Shown piece by piece: positions 22,373 through 36,943 of a stretch of DNA of 64,000 bases; position 1 is the stretch's first letter, and every line of letters starts with the position of its first letter. The stretch covers positions 558,001-622,000 of the forward strand of contig NC_064037.1 of NCBI RefSeq assembly GCF_932526225.1, read 5' to 3'. The position numbers and the translations under genes were made by a program. This DNA is from Nematostella vectensis (taxonomy: Eukaryota > Cnidaria > Anthozoa > Actiniaria > Edwardsiidae). Below the pieces are notes generated by a model. The model worked only from the letters and a program-made list of their open reading frames with translations, searched no databases and was not told where the DNA came from.

Positions 22373-25300
22373 GCACACAAGAACTAACTAGATTCCTTGG
22401 ATAACATGATTAAGTAGATTCTAACATAGAGCATAGCGCTCGATAGATTGATATACCTTTTTTTTCGAGTATACTGTTTTATTTTTCCTAATGTTACTTT
22501 TTTGAATTTACATTCGGAAAAAAAATATCGATTGTAACCTTTTGGAGGTTTCACTCGTAAAACGAATTCCCGAATGTAACCCTGAAGCTTTTCCCGAATA
22601 TAACCTCCAGTCCGATTGTGACTTTGCTTTGGATAGTTTACGATACCAATAGTATTAAAAGTAATTTTCATTACAATTCCCTTCAGCTATGCCACGTTAG
22701 TCTTTCGTTGCGGGCACTTGACTACTAACGCAGCTACCCGGGTTCGATTCCCGCTGATAGCCTATTTTTTTTTCTTTATTTTTTTTTTAAATATCGATAC
22801 TTAATTATACTGTTCTTGGTGTGTCATGACATAAAAAGAAGGTATAGGGACATTTTTATGTACTCTCAGCATCTTTGATGTGCTCATGCTTTGTTCAGGA
22901 TCCTGTACATATTTTATGCACACAAGAACTAACTAGATTCCTTGGATAACATGATTAAGTAGATTCTAACATAGAGCATAGCGCTCGATAGATTGATATA
23001 CCTTTTTTTCCGAGTATACTGTTTTATTTTTCCTAATGTTACTTTTTGGAATTTACATTCGGAAAAAAAATTATCGATTGTAACCTTTTGGAGGTTACAC
23101 TCGTAAAACAAATTCCCGAATGTAACCCTGAAGCTTTTCCCGAATGTAACCTCCAGTCCGATGGTGACTTTGCTTGGGATAGTTTACGATACCAATAGTA
23201 TTAAAAGTAATTTTAATTACAATTCCCTTCAGCAATGTCACGTTAGTCTTTCGTTGCGGGCACTTGACTACTAACGCAGCGACCCGGTTTCGATTCCCCC
23301 AGATAGCCTTTTTTTTTTTCTTTATTTTTTTTTTTTAAATATCGATACTTAATTATACTGTTCTTGGTGTGTAATGACATAAAAAGAAGGTATAGGGACA
23401 TTTTTATGTACTCTCAGCATCTTTGATGTGCTCATGCTTTGTTCAGGATCCTGTACATATTTTATGCACACAAGAACTAACTAGATTCCTTGGATAACAT
23501 GATTAAGTAGATTCTAACATAGAGCATAGCGCTCGATAGATTGATATACCTTTTTTTCCGAGTATACTGTTTTATTTTTCCTAATGTTACTTTTTGGAAT
23601 TTACATTCGGAAAAAAAATATCGATTGTAACCTTTTGGAGGTTACACTCGTAAAACGAATTCCCGAATGTAACCCTGAAGCTTTTCCCGAATGTAACCTC
23701 CAGTCCGATTGTGACTTTGCTTGGGATAGTTTACAATACCAATAGTATTAAAAGTAATTTTCATTACAATTCCCTTCAGCTATGCCACGTTAGTCTTTCG
23801 TTGCGGGCACTTGACTACTAACGCAGCTACCCGTGTTCGATTCCCGCTGATAGCCTATTTTTTTTTCTTTATTTTTTTTTTTAAATATCGATACTTAATT
23901 ATACTGTTCTTGGTGTGTCATGACATAAAAAGAAGGTATAGGGACATTTTTATGTACTCTCAGCATCTTTGATGTGCTCATGCTTTGTTCAGGATCCTGT
24001 ACATATTTTATGCACACAAGAACTAACTAGATTCCTTGGATAACTTGATTAAGTAGATTCTAACATAGAGCATAGCGCTCGATAGATTGATATACCTTTT
24101 TTTCCGAGCATACTGTTTTATTTTTCCTAATGTTACTTTTTGGAATTTACATTCGGAAAAAAAATTATCGATTGTAACCTTTTGGAGGTTACACTCGTAA
24201 AACAAATTCCCGAATGTAACCCTGAAGCTTTTCCCGAATGTAACCTCCAGTCCGATGGTGACTTTGCTTGGGATAGTTTACCATACCAATAGTATTAAAA
24301 GTAATTTTAATTACAATTCCCTTCAGCTATGCCACGTTAGTCTTTCGTTGCGGGCACTTGACTACTAACGCAGCTACCCGGGTTCGATTCCCGCTGATAG
24401 CCTATTTTTTTTTCTTTATTTTTTTTTTAAATATCGATACTTAATTATACTGTTCTTGGTGTGTCATGACATAAAAAGAAGGTATAGGGACATTTTTATG
24501 TACTCTCAGCATCTTTGATGTGCTCATGCTTTGTTCAGGATCCTGTACATATTTTATGCACACAAGAACTAACTAGATTCCTTGGATAACTTGATTAAGT
24601 AGATTCTAACATAGAGCATAGCGCTCGATAGATTGATATACCTTTTTTTCCGAGCATACTGTTTTATTTTTCCTAATGTTACTTTTTGGAATTTACATTC
24701 GGAAAAAAAATTATCGATTGTAACCTTTTGGAGGTTACACTCGTAAAACGAATTCCCGAATGTAACCCTGAAGCTTTTCCCGAATGTAACCTCCAGTCCA
24801 ATGGTGACTTTGCTTGGGATAGTTTACGATACCAATAGTATTAAAAGTAATTTTCATTACAATTCCCTTCAGCAATGCCACGTTAGTCTTTCGTTGCGGG
24901 CACTTGACTACTAACGCAGCGACCCGGGTTCGATTCCCGCTGATAGCCTATTTTTTTTTCTTTATTTTTTTTTTCAAATATCGATACTTAATTATACTGT
25001 TCTTGGTGTGTCATGACATAAAAAGAAGGTATAGGGACATTTTTATGTACTCTCAGCATCTTTGATGTTCTCATGCTTTGTTCAGAATCCTGTACATATT
25101 TTATGCACACAAGAACTAACTAGATTCCTTGGATAACTTGATTAAGTAGATTCTAACATAGAGCATAGCGCTCGATAGATTGATATACCTTTTTTTCCGA
25201 GTATACTGTTTTATTTTTCCTAATGTTACTTTTTGGAATTTACATTCGGAAAAAAAAATTATCGATTGTAACCTTTTGGAGGTTACACTCGTAAAACAAA

Positions 25301-28183
25301 TTCCCGAATGTAACCCTGAAGCTTTTCCCGAATGTAACCTCCAGTCCGATGGTGACTTTGCTTGGGATAGTTTACGATACCAATAGTATTAAAAGTAATT
25401 TTCATTACAATTCCCTTCAGCAATGCCACGTTAGTCTATCGTTGCGGGCACTTGACTACTAACGCAGCGACCCGGGTTCGATTCCCGCTGATAGCCTATT
25501 TTTTTTTTTATTTTTTTTTTTTAAATATCGATACTTAATTATACTGTTCTTGGTGTGTCATGACATAAAAAGAAGGTATAGGGACATTTTTATGTACTCT
25601 CAGCATCTTTGATGTTCTCATGCTTTGTTCAGGATCCTGTACATATTTTATGCACACAAGAACTAACTAGATTCCTTGGATAACTTGATTAAGTAGATTC
25701 TAACATAGAGCATAGCGCTCGATAGATTGATATACCTTTTTTCCGAGTATACTGTTTTATTTTTCCTAATGTTACTTTTTTGAATTTACATTCGGAAAAA
25801 AAATTATCGATTGTAACCTTTTCGAGGTTACACTCGTAAAACAAATTCCCGAATGTAACCCTGAAGCTTTTCCCGAATGTAACCTCCAGTCCGATGGTGA
25901 CTTTGCTTGGGATAGTTTACGATACCAATAGTATTAAAAGTAATTTTCATTACAATTCCCTTCAGCAATGCCACGTTAGTCTTTTGTTGCGGGAACTTGA
26001 CTACTAACGCAGCGACCCGGGTTCGATTCCCGCTGATAGCCTATTTTTTTTCTTTATTTTTTTTTTTAAATATCGATACTTAATTATACTGTTCTTGGTG
26101 TGTCATGACATAAAAAGAAGGTATAGGGACATTTTTATGTACTCTCGGCATCTTTGATGTGCTCATGCTTTGTTCAGGATCCTGTACATATTTTATGCAC
26201 ACAAGAACTAACTAGATTCCTTGGATAACTTGATTAAGTAGATTCTAACATAGAGCATAGCGCTCGATAGATTGATATACCTTTTTTTCCGAGTATACTG
26301 TTTTATTTTTCCTAATGTTACTTTTTGGAATTTACATTCGGAAAAAAAATTATCGATTGTAACCTTTTGGAGGTTACACTCGTAAAACAAATTCCCGAAT
26401 GTAACCCTGAAGCTTTTCCCGAATGTAACCTCCAGTCCGATGGTGACTTTGCTTGGGATAGTTTACGATACCAATAGTATTAAAAGTAATTTTCATTACA
26501 ATTCCCTTCAGCAATGCCACGTTAGTCTATCGTTGCGGGCACTTGACTACTAACGCAGCGACCCGGGTTCGATTCCCGCTGATAGCCTATTTTTTTACTT
26601 TCTTTTTGTTTTTAAATATCGATACTTAATTATACTGTTCTTGGTGTGTCATGACATAAAAAGAAGGTATAGGGACATTTTTATGTACTCTCGGCATCTT
26701 TGATGTGCTCATGCTTTGTTCAGGATCCTGTACATATTTTATGCACACAAGAACTAACTAGATTCCTTGTATAACTTGATTAAGTAGATTCTAACATAGA
26801 GCATAGCGCTCGATAGATTGATATACCTTTTTTTCCGAGTATACTGTTTTATTTTTCCTAATGTTACTTTTTGGAATTTACATTCGGAAAAAAAATTATC
26901 GATTGTAACCTTTTGGAGGTTACACTCGTAAAACAAATTCCCGAAAGTAACCCTGAAGCTTTTCCCGAATGTAACCTCCAGTCCGATGGTGACTTTGCTT
27001 GGGATAGTTTACGATACCAATAGTATTAAAAGTAATTTTCATTACAATTCCCTTCAGCAATGTCACGTTAGTCTTTCGTTGCGGGCACTTGACTACTAAC
27101 GCAGCGACCCGGGTTCGATTCCCCCAGATAGCCTATTTTTTTTTTTTTATTTTTTTTTTTAAATATCGATACTTAATTATACTGTTCTTGGTGTGTAATG
27201 ACATAAAAAGAAGGTATAAGGACATTTTTATGTACTCTCAGCATCTTTGATGTGCTCATGCTTTGTTCAGGATCCTGTACATATTTTATGCACACAAGAA
27301 CTAACTAGATTCCTTGGATAACATGATTAAGTAGATTCTAACATAGAGCATAGCGCTCGATAGATTGATATACCTTTTTTTCCGAGTATACTGTTTTATT
27401 TTTCCTATTGTTACTTTTGTGAATTTACATTCGGAAAAAAAAATATCGATAGTAACCTTTTGGAGGTTACACTCGTAAAACGAATTCCCGAATGTAACCC
27501 TGAAGCTTTTCCCGAATGTAACCTCCAGTCCGATTGTGACTTTGCTTGGGATAGTTTACGATACCAATAATATTAAAAGTAATTTTCATTACAATTCCCT
27601 TCAGCAATGCCACGTTAGTCTTTCGTTGCGGGCACTTGACTACTAACGCAGCTACACGGGTTCGATTCCCGCTGATAGCCTATTTTTTTTCTTTATTTTT
27701 TTTTTAAATATCGATACTTAATTATACTGTTCTTGGTGTGTCATGACATAAGAAGAAGGTATAGGGACATTTTTATGTACTCTCAGCATCTTTGATGTGC
27801 TCATGCTTTGTTCAGGATCCTGTACATATTTTATGCACACAAGAACTAACTAGATTCCTTGGATAACTTGATTAAGTATATTCTAACATAGAGCATAGCG
27901 CTCGATAGATTGATATACCTTTTTTTCCGAGTATACTGTTTTATTTTTCCTAATGTTACTTTTTGGAATTTACATTCGGAAAAAAAATTATCGATTGTAA
28001 CCTTTTGGAGGTTACACTCGTAAAACAAATTCCCGAATGTAACCCTGAAGCTTTTCCCGAATGTAACCTCCAGTCCGATGGTGACTTTGCTTGGGATAGT
28101 TTACGATACCAATAGTATTAAAAGTAATTTTCATTACATTTCCCTTCAGCAATGCCACGTTAGTCTTTCTTTGCGGGCACTTG
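19444..28183 (+). repeat. 16-mer higher-order repeat, copy 1 (8,740 bp)
   Basis: Sixteen monomers, from within monomer 36 to within monomer 52, repeat at a constant offset of 8,740 bp. Monomer starts 19642, 20186, 20732, 21279, 21825, 22373 and so on to 27835 recur at 28382, 28926, 29472, 30019, 30565, 31113 and so on to 36575. In a hand comparison I found only three substitutions: AGAAG for AATAG near 20,462, TCCAATGG for TCCGATGG near 24,800, and one T/A difference in the T-tract near 25,517. Rare markers such as CCGAGCATAC, TTACCATACC, CAGAATCCTG, TTTTCGAGG and TCCTTGTATAAC are all shared. Confidence 0.92.
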
Positions 28184-28225
28184 ACTACTAACGCAGCTAC
28201 CCGAGTTCGATTCCCGCTGATAGCC
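28154..28225 (+). pseudogene. tRNA-like module carrying the 16-mer junction (monomer 52)
   Basis: This copy has CTTTCTTTGCGGG in the D-arm and GCAGCTACCCGAGTTCGATT in the T-arm. The left part matches the module of monomer 68 and the right part matches that of monomer 36, so the 8.74-kb junction falls between about tRNA positions 30 and 50. G52 is replaced by A in the B-box (GAGTTCG). The module is followed by CTATA and a T-run. Confidence 0.6.
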
Positions 28226-31200
28226 TATATTTTTTTTCTTTATTTTTTTTTTAAATATCGATACTTAATTATACTGTTCTTGGTGTGTCATGACATAAAA
28301 AGAAGGTATAGGGATATTTTTATGTACTCTCAGCATCTTTGATGTGCTCATGCTTTGTTCAGGATCCTGTACATATTTTATGCACACAAGAACTAACTAG
28401 ATTCCTTGGATAACTTGATTAAGTAGATTCTAACATAGAGCATAGCGCTCGATAGATTGATACACCTTTTTTCCGAGTATACTGTTTTATTTTTCCTAAT
28501 GTTACTTTTTTGAATTTACATTCGGAAAAAAAATTATCGATTGTAACCTTTTGGAGGTTACACTCGTAAAACGAATTCCCGAATGTAACCCTGAAGCTTT
28601 TCCCGAATGTAACCTCCAGTCCGATGGTGACTATGCTTGGGATAGTTTACAATACCAATAGTATTAAAAGTAATTTTCATTACAATTCCCTTCAGCAATG
28701 CCACGTTAGTCTTTCGTTGCGGTCACTTGACTACTAACGCAGCTACCCGGGTTCGATTCCCGCTGATAGCCTATTTTTTTTTCTTTATTTTTTTTTTAAT
28801 ATCGATACTTACTTAAACTGTTCTTGGTGTGTCATGACATAAAAAGAAGGTATAGGGATATTTTTATGTACTCTCAGCATCTTTGATGTGCTCATGCTTT
28901 GTTCAGGATCCTGTGCATATTATATGCACACAAGAACTAACTAGATTCCTTGGATAACATGATTAAGTAGATTCTAACATAGAGCATAGCGCTCGATAGA
29001 TTGATATACCTTTTTTCCGAGTATACTGTTTTATTTTTCCTAATGTTACTTTTTTGAATTTACATTCGGAAAAAAAATTATCGATTGTAACCTTTTGGAG
29101 GTTACACTCGTAAAACGAATTCCCGAAAGTAACCCTGAAGCTTTTCCCGAATGTAACCTCCAGTCCGATGGTGACTTTGCTTGGGATAGTTTACAATACC
29201 AATAGTATTAAAAGTAATTTTAATTACAATTCCCATCAGCAATGCCACGTTAGTCTTTCGTTGCGGGCACTTGACTACTAACGCAGCGACCCGGGTTCGA
29301 TTCCCGCTGATAGCCTATTTTTTTTTCTTTATTTTTTTTTTCAAATATCGATACTTAATTATACTGTTCTTGGTGTGTCATGACATAAAAAGAAGGTATA
29401 GGGTCATTTTTATGTACTCTCAGCATCTTTGATGTGCTCATGCTTTGTTCAGGATCCTGTGCATATTATATGCACACAAGAACTAACTAGATTCCTTGGA
29501 TAACATGATTAAGTAGATTCTAACATAGAGCATAGCGCTCGATAGATTGATATACCTTTTTTCCGAGTATACTGTTTTATTTTTCCTAATGTTACTTTTT
29601 TGAATTTACATTCGGAAAAAAAATTATCGATTGTAACCTTTTGGAGGTTACACTCGTAAATCGAATTCCCGAATGTAACCCTGAAGCTTTTCCCGAATGT
29701 AACCTCCAGTCCGATGGTGACTTTGCTTGGGATAGTTTACGATACCAATAGTATTAAAAGTAATTTTCATTACAATTCCCTTCAGCAATGCCACGTTAGT
29801 CTTTCGTTGCGGGCACTTGACTACTAACGCAGCGACCCGGTTTCGATTCCCGCTGATAGCCTATTTTTTTTTTCTTTATTTTTTTTTTCAAATATCGATA
29901 CTTAATTATACTGTTCTTGGTGTGTCATGACATAAAAAGAAGGTATAGGGACATTTTTATGTACTCTCAGCATCTTTGATGTGCTCATGCTTTGTTCAGG
30001 ATCCTGTGCATATTATATGCACACAAGAACTAACTAGATTCCTTGGATAACATGATTAAGTAGATTCTAACATAGAGCATAGCGCTCGATAGATTGATAT
30101 ACCTTTTTTCCGAGTATACTGTTTTATTTTTCCTAATGTTACTTTTTTGAATTTACATTCGGAAAAAAAATTATCGATTGTAACCTTTTGGAGGTTACAC
30201 TTGTAAAACGAATTCCCGAAAGTAACCCTGAAGCTTTTCCCGAATGTAACCTCCAGTCCGATGGTGACTTTGCTTGGGATAGTTTACAATACCAATAGTA
30301 TTAAAAGTAATTTTCATTACAATTCCCTTCAGCAATGCCACGTTAGTCTTTCGTTGCGGGCACTTGACTACTAACGCAGCGACCCGGGTTCGATTCCCGC
30401 TGATAGCCTATTTTTTTTTCTTTATTTTTTTTTTCAAATATCGATACTTAATTATACTGTTCTTGGTGTGTCATGACATAAAAAGAAGGTATAGGGACAT
30501 TTTTATGTACTCTCAGCATCTTTGATGTGCTCATGCTTTGTTCAGGATCCTGTACATATTTTATGAACACAAGAACTAACTAGATTCCTTGGATAACTTG
30601 ATTAAGTAGATTCTAACATAGAGCATAGCGCTCGATAGATTGATATACCTTTTTTTCCGAGTATACTGTTTTATTTTTCCTAATGTTACTTTTTGGAATT
30701 TACATTCGGAAAAAAAATTATCGATTGTAACCTTTTGGAGGTTACACTCGTAAAACAAATTCCCGAATGTAACCCTGAAGCTTTTCCCGAATGTAACCTC
30801 CAGTCCGATGGTGACTTTGCTTGGGATAGTTTACGATACCAATAGTATTAAAAGTAATTTTAATTACAATTCCCTTCAGCAATGTCACGTTAGTCTTTCG
30901 TTGCGGGCACTTGACTACTAACGCAGCGACCCGGTTTCGATTCCCCCAGATAGCCTATTTTTTTTTTCTTTATTTTTTTTTTTAAATATCGATACTTAAT
31001 TATACTGTTCTTGGTGTGTAATGACATAAAAAGAAGGTATAGGGACATTTTTATGTACTCTCAGCATCTTTGATGTGCTCATGCTTTGTTCAGGATCCTG
31101 TACATATTTTATGCACACAAGAACTAACTAGATTCCTTGGATAACATGATTAAGTAGATTCTAACATAGAGCATAGCGCTCGATAGATTGATATACCTTT

Positions 31201-34200
31201 TTTTTCGAGTATACTGTTTTATTTTTCCTAATGTTACTTTTTTGAATTTACATTCGGAAAAAAAATATCGATTGTAACCTTTTGGAGGTTTCACTCGTAA
31301 AACGAATTCCCGAATGTAACCCTGAAGCTTTTCCCGAATATAACCTCCAGTCCGATTGTGACTTTGCTTTGGATAGTTTACGATACCAATAGTATTAAAA
31401 GTAATTTTCATTACAATTCCCTTCAGCTATGCCACGTTAGTCTTTCGTTGCGGGCACTTGACTACTAACGCAGCTACCCGGGTTCGATTCCCGCTGATAG
31501 CCTATTTTTTTTTCTTTATTTTTTTTTTAAATATCGATACTTAATTATACTGTTCTTGGTGTGTCATGACATAAAAAGAAGGTATAGGGACATTTTTATG
31601 TACTCTCAGCATCTTTGATGTGCTCATGCTTTGTTCAGGATCCTGTACATATTTTATGCACACAAGAACTAACTAGATTCCTTGGATAACATGATTAAGT
31701 AGATTCTAACATAGAGCATAGCGCTCGATAGATTGATATACCTTTTTTTCCGAGTATACTGTTTTATTTTTCCTAATGTTACTTTTTGGAATTTACATTC
31801 GGAAAAAAAATTATCGATTGTAACCTTTTGGAGGTTACACTCGTAAAACAAATTCCCGAATGTAACCCTGAAGCTTTTCCCGAATGTAACCTCCAGTCCG
31901 ATGGTGACTTTGCTTGGGATAGTTTACGATACCAATAGTATTAAAAGTAATTTTAATTACAATTCCCTTCAGCAATGTCACGTTAGTCTTTCGTTGCGGG
32001 CACTTGACTACTAACGCAGCGACCCGGTTTCGATTCCCCCAGATAGCCTTTTTTTTTTTCTTTATTTTTTTTTTTTAAATATCGATACTTAATTATACTG
32101 TTCTTGGTGTGTAATGACATAAAAAGAAGGTATAGGGACATTTTTATGTACTCTCAGCATCTTTGATGTGCTCATGCTTTGTTCAGGATCCTGTACATAT
32201 TTTATGCACACAAGAACTAACTAGATTCCTTGGATAACATGATTAAGTAGATTCTAACATAGAGCATAGCGCTCGATAGATTGATATACCTTTTTTTCCG
32301 AGTATACTGTTTTATTTTTCCTAATGTTACTTTTTGGAATTTACATTCGGAAAAAAAATATCGATTGTAACCTTTTGGAGGTTACACTCGTAAAACGAAT
32401 TCCCGAATGTAACCCTGAAGCTTTTCCCGAATGTAACCTCCAGTCCGATTGTGACTTTGCTTGGGATAGTTTACAATACCAATAGTATTAAAAGTAATTT
32501 TCATTACAATTCCCTTCAGCTATGCCACGTTAGTCTTTCGTTGCGGGCACTTGACTACTAACGCAGCTACCCGTGTTCGATTCCCGCTGATAGCCTATTT
32601 TTTTTTCTTTATTTTTTTTTTTAAATATCGATACTTAATTATACTGTTCTTGGTGTGTCATGACATAAAAAGAAGGTATAGGGACATTTTTATGTACTCT
32701 CAGCATCTTTGATGTGCTCATGCTTTGTTCAGGATCCTGTACATATTTTATGCACACAAGAACTAACTAGATTCCTTGGATAACTTGATTAAGTAGATTC
32801 TAACATAGAGCATAGCGCTCGATAGATTGATATACCTTTTTTTCCGAGCATACTGTTTTATTTTTCCTAATGTTACTTTTTGGAATTTACATTCGGAAAA
32901 AAAATTATCGATTGTAACCTTTTGGAGGTTACACTCGTAAAACAAATTCCCGAATGTAACCCTGAAGCTTTTCCCGAATGTAACCTCCAGTCCGATGGTG
33001 ACTTTGCTTGGGATAGTTTACCATACCAATAGTATTAAAAGTAATTTTAATTACAATTCCCTTCAGCTATGCCACGTTAGTCTTTCGTTGCGGGCACTTG
33101 ACTACTAACGCAGCTACCCGGGTTCGATTCCCGCTGATAGCCTATTTTTTTTTCTTTATTTTTTTTTTAAATATCGATACTTAATTATACTGTTCTTGGT
33201 GTGTCATGACATAAAAAGAAGGTATAGGGACATTTTTATGTACTCTCAGCATCTTTGATGTGCTCATGCTTTGTTCAGGATCCTGTACATATTTTATGCA
33301 CACAAGAACTAACTAGATTCCTTGGATAACTTGATTAAGTAGATTCTAACATAGAGCATAGCGCTCGATAGATTGATATACCTTTTTTTCCGAGCATACT
33401 GTTTTATTTTTCCTAATGTTACTTTTTGGAATTTACATTCGGAAAAAAAATTATCGATTGTAACCTTTTGGAGGTTACACTCGTAAAACGAATTCCCGAA
33501 TGTAACCCTGAAGCTTTTCCCGAATGTAACCTCCAGTCCGATGGTGACTTTGCTTGGGATAGTTTACGATACCAATAGTATTAAAAGTAATTTTCATTAC
33601 AATTCCCTTCAGCAATGCCACGTTAGTCTTTCGTTGCGGGCACTTGACTACTAACGCAGCGACCCGGGTTCGATTCCCGCTGATAGCCTATTTTTTTTTC
33701 TTTATTTTTTTTTTCAAATATCGATACTTAATTATACTGTTCTTGGTGTGTCATGACATAAAAAGAAGGTATAGGGACATTTTTATGTACTCTCAGCATC
33801 TTTGATGTTCTCATGCTTTGTTCAGAATCCTGTACATATTTTATGCACACAAGAACTAACTAGATTCCTTGGATAACTTGATTAAGTAGATTCTAACATA
33901 GAGCATAGCGCTCGATAGATTGATATACCTTTTTTTCCGAGTATACTGTTTTATTTTTCCTAATGTTACTTTTTGGAATTTACATTCGGAAAAAAAAATT
34001 ATCGATTGTAACCTTTTGGAGGTTACACTCGTAAAACAAATTCCCGAATGTAACCCTGAAGCTTTTCCCGAATGTAACCTCCAGTCCGATGGTGACTTTG
34101 CTTGGGATAGTTTACGATACCAATAGTATTAAAAGTAATTTTCATTACAATTCCCTTCAGCAATGCCACGTTAGTCTATCGTTGCGGGCACTTGACTACT

Positions 34201-36943
34201 AACGCAGCGACCCGGGTTCGATTCCCGCTGATAGCCTATTTTTTTTTTTATTTTTATTTTTTAAATATCGATACTTAATTATACTGTTCTTGGTGTGTCA
34301 TGACATAAAAAGAAGGTATAGGGACATTTTTATGTACTCTCAGCATCTTTGATGTTCTCATGCTTTGTTCAGGATCCTGTACATATTTTATGCACACAAG
34401 AACTAACTAGATTCCTTGGATAACTTGATTAAGTAGATTCTAACATAGAGCATAGCGCTCGATAGATTGATATACCTTTTTTCCGAGTATACTGTTTTAT
34501 TTTTCCTAATGTTACTTTTTTGAATTTACATTCGGAAAAAAAATTATCGATTGTAACCTTTTCGAGGTTACACTCGTAAAACAAATTCCCGAATGTAACC
34601 CTGAAGCTTTTCCCGAATGTAACCTCCAGTCCGATGGTGACTTTGCTTGGGATAGTTTACGATACCAATAGTATTAAAAGTAATTTTCATTACAATTCCC
34701 TTCAGCAATGCCACGTTAGTCTTTTGTTGCGGGAACTTGACTACTAACGCAGCGACCCGGGTTCGATTCCCGCTGATAGCCTATTTTTTTTCTTTATTTT
34801 TTTTTTTAAATATCGATACTTAATTATACTGTTCTTGGTGTGTCATGACATAAAAAGAAGGTATAGGGACATTTTTATGTACTCTCGGCATCTTTGATGT
34901 GCTCATGCTTTGTTCAGGATCCTGTACATATTTTATGCACACAAGAACTAACTAGATTCCTTGGATAACTTGATTAAGTAGATTCTAACATAGAGCATAG
35001 CGCTCGATAGATTGATATACCTTTTTTTCCGAGTATACTGTTTTATTTTTCCTAATGTTACTTTTTGGAATTTACATTCGGAAAAAAAATTATCGATTGT
35101 AACCTTTTGGAGGTTACACTCGTAAAACAAATTCCCGAATGTAACCCTGAAGCTTTTCCCGAATGTAACCTCCAGTCCGATGGTGACTTTGCTTGGGATA
35201 GTTTACGATACCAATAGTATTAAAAGTAATTTTCATTACAATTCCCTTCAGCAATGCCACGTTAGTCTATCGTTGCGGGCACTTGACTACTAACGCAGCG
35301 ACCCGGGTTCGATTCCCGCTGATAGCCTATTTTTTTACTTTCTTTTTGTTTTTAAATATCGATACTTAATTATACTGTTCTTGGTGTGTCATGACATAAA
35401 AAGAAGGTATAGGGACATTTTTATGTACTCTCGGCATCTTTGATGTGCTCATGCTTTGTTCAGGATCCTGTACATATTTTATGCACACAAGAACTAACTA
35501 GATTCCTTGTATAACTTGATTAAGTAGATTCTAACATAGAGCATAGCGCTCGATAGATTGATATACCTTTTTTTCCGAGTATACTGTTTTATTTTTCCTA
35601 ATGTTACTTTTTGGAATTTACATTCGGAAAAAAAATTATCGATTGTAACCTTTTGGAGGTTACACTCGTAAAACAAATTCCCGAAAGTAACCCTGAAGCT
35701 TTTCCCGAATGTAACCTCCAGTCCGATGGTGACTTTGCTTGGGATAGTTTACGATACCAATAGTATTAAAAGTAATTTTCATTACAATTCCCTTCAGCAA
35801 TGTCACGTTAGTCTTTCGTTGCGGGCACTTGACTACTAACGCAGCGACCCGGGTTCGATTCCCCCAGATAGCCTATTTTTTTTTTTTTATTTTTTTTTTT
35901 AAATATCGATACTTAATTATACTGTTCTTGGTGTGTAATGACATAAAAAGAAGGTATAAGGACATTTTTATGTACTCTCAGCATCTTTGATGTGCTCATG
36001 CTTTGTTCAGGATCCTGTACATATTTTATGCACACAAGAACTAACTAGATTCCTTGGATAACATGATTAAGTAGATTCTAACATAGAGCATAGCGCTCGA
36101 TAGATTGATATACCTTTTTTTCCGAGTATACTGTTTTATTTTTCCTATTGTTACTTTTGTGAATTTACATTCGGAAAAAAAAATATCGATAGTAACCTTT
36201 TGGAGGTTACACTCGTAAAACGAATTCCCGAATGTAACCCTGAAGCTTTTCCCGAATGTAACCTCCAGTCCGATTGTGACTTTGCTTGGGATAGTTTACG
36301 ATACCAATAATATTAAAAGTAATTTTCATTACAATTCCCTTCAGCAATGCCACGTTAGTCTTTCGTTGCGGGCACTTGACTACTAACGCAGCTACACGGG
36401 TTCGATTCCCGCTGATAGCCTATTTTTTTTCTTTATTTTTTTTTTAAATATCGATACTTAATTATACTGTTCTTGGTGTGTCATGACATAAGAAGAAGGT
36501 ATAGGGACATTTTTATGTACTCTCAGCATCTTTGATGTGCTCATGCTTTGTTCAGGATCCTGTACATATTTTATGCACACAAGAACTAACTAGATTCCTT
36601 GGATAACTTGATTAAGTATATTCTAACATAGAGCATAGCGCTCGATAGATTGATATACCTTTTTTTCCGAGTATACTGTTTTATTTTTCCTAATGTTACT
36701 TTTTGGAATTTACATTCGGAAAAAAAATTATCGATTGTAACCTTTTGGAGGTTACACTCGTAAAACAAATTCCCGAATGTAACCCTGAAGCTTTTCCCGA
36801 ATGTAACCTCCAGTCCGATGGTGACTTTGCTTGGGATAGTTTACGATACCAATAGTATTAAAAGTAATTTTCATTACATTTCCCTTCAGCAATGCCACGT
36901 TAGTCTTTCTTTGCGGGCACTTGACTACTAACGCAGCTACCCG
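28184..36943 (+). repeat. 16-mer higher-order repeat, copy 2 (8,740 bp)
   Basis: Second copy of the 8.74-kb unit. It ends where CCCGAGTTCG (copy 1 end, 28,204) is replaced by CCCGGGTTCG (36,944). Together with the left-hand mismatch (19,443 against 28,182) this places the junction between copies at 28,183-28,203. The nominal start is therefore uncertain by about 20 bp. The near-identity of two 8.7-kb blocks in an array whose neighbouring monomers differ at many positions means the duplication is much younger than the subfamilies it contains. Confidence 0.92.

Noticed and set aside
25180-25386. Plus-strand ORFs of 67-68 codons (also at 76, 33,920, 60,090 and 60,637)
   Set aside because: They overlap the minus-strand ORF region, depend on the exact length of an A-run, and occur in only five of 117 monomers. 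There is no sign of coding constraint and no recognisable product.
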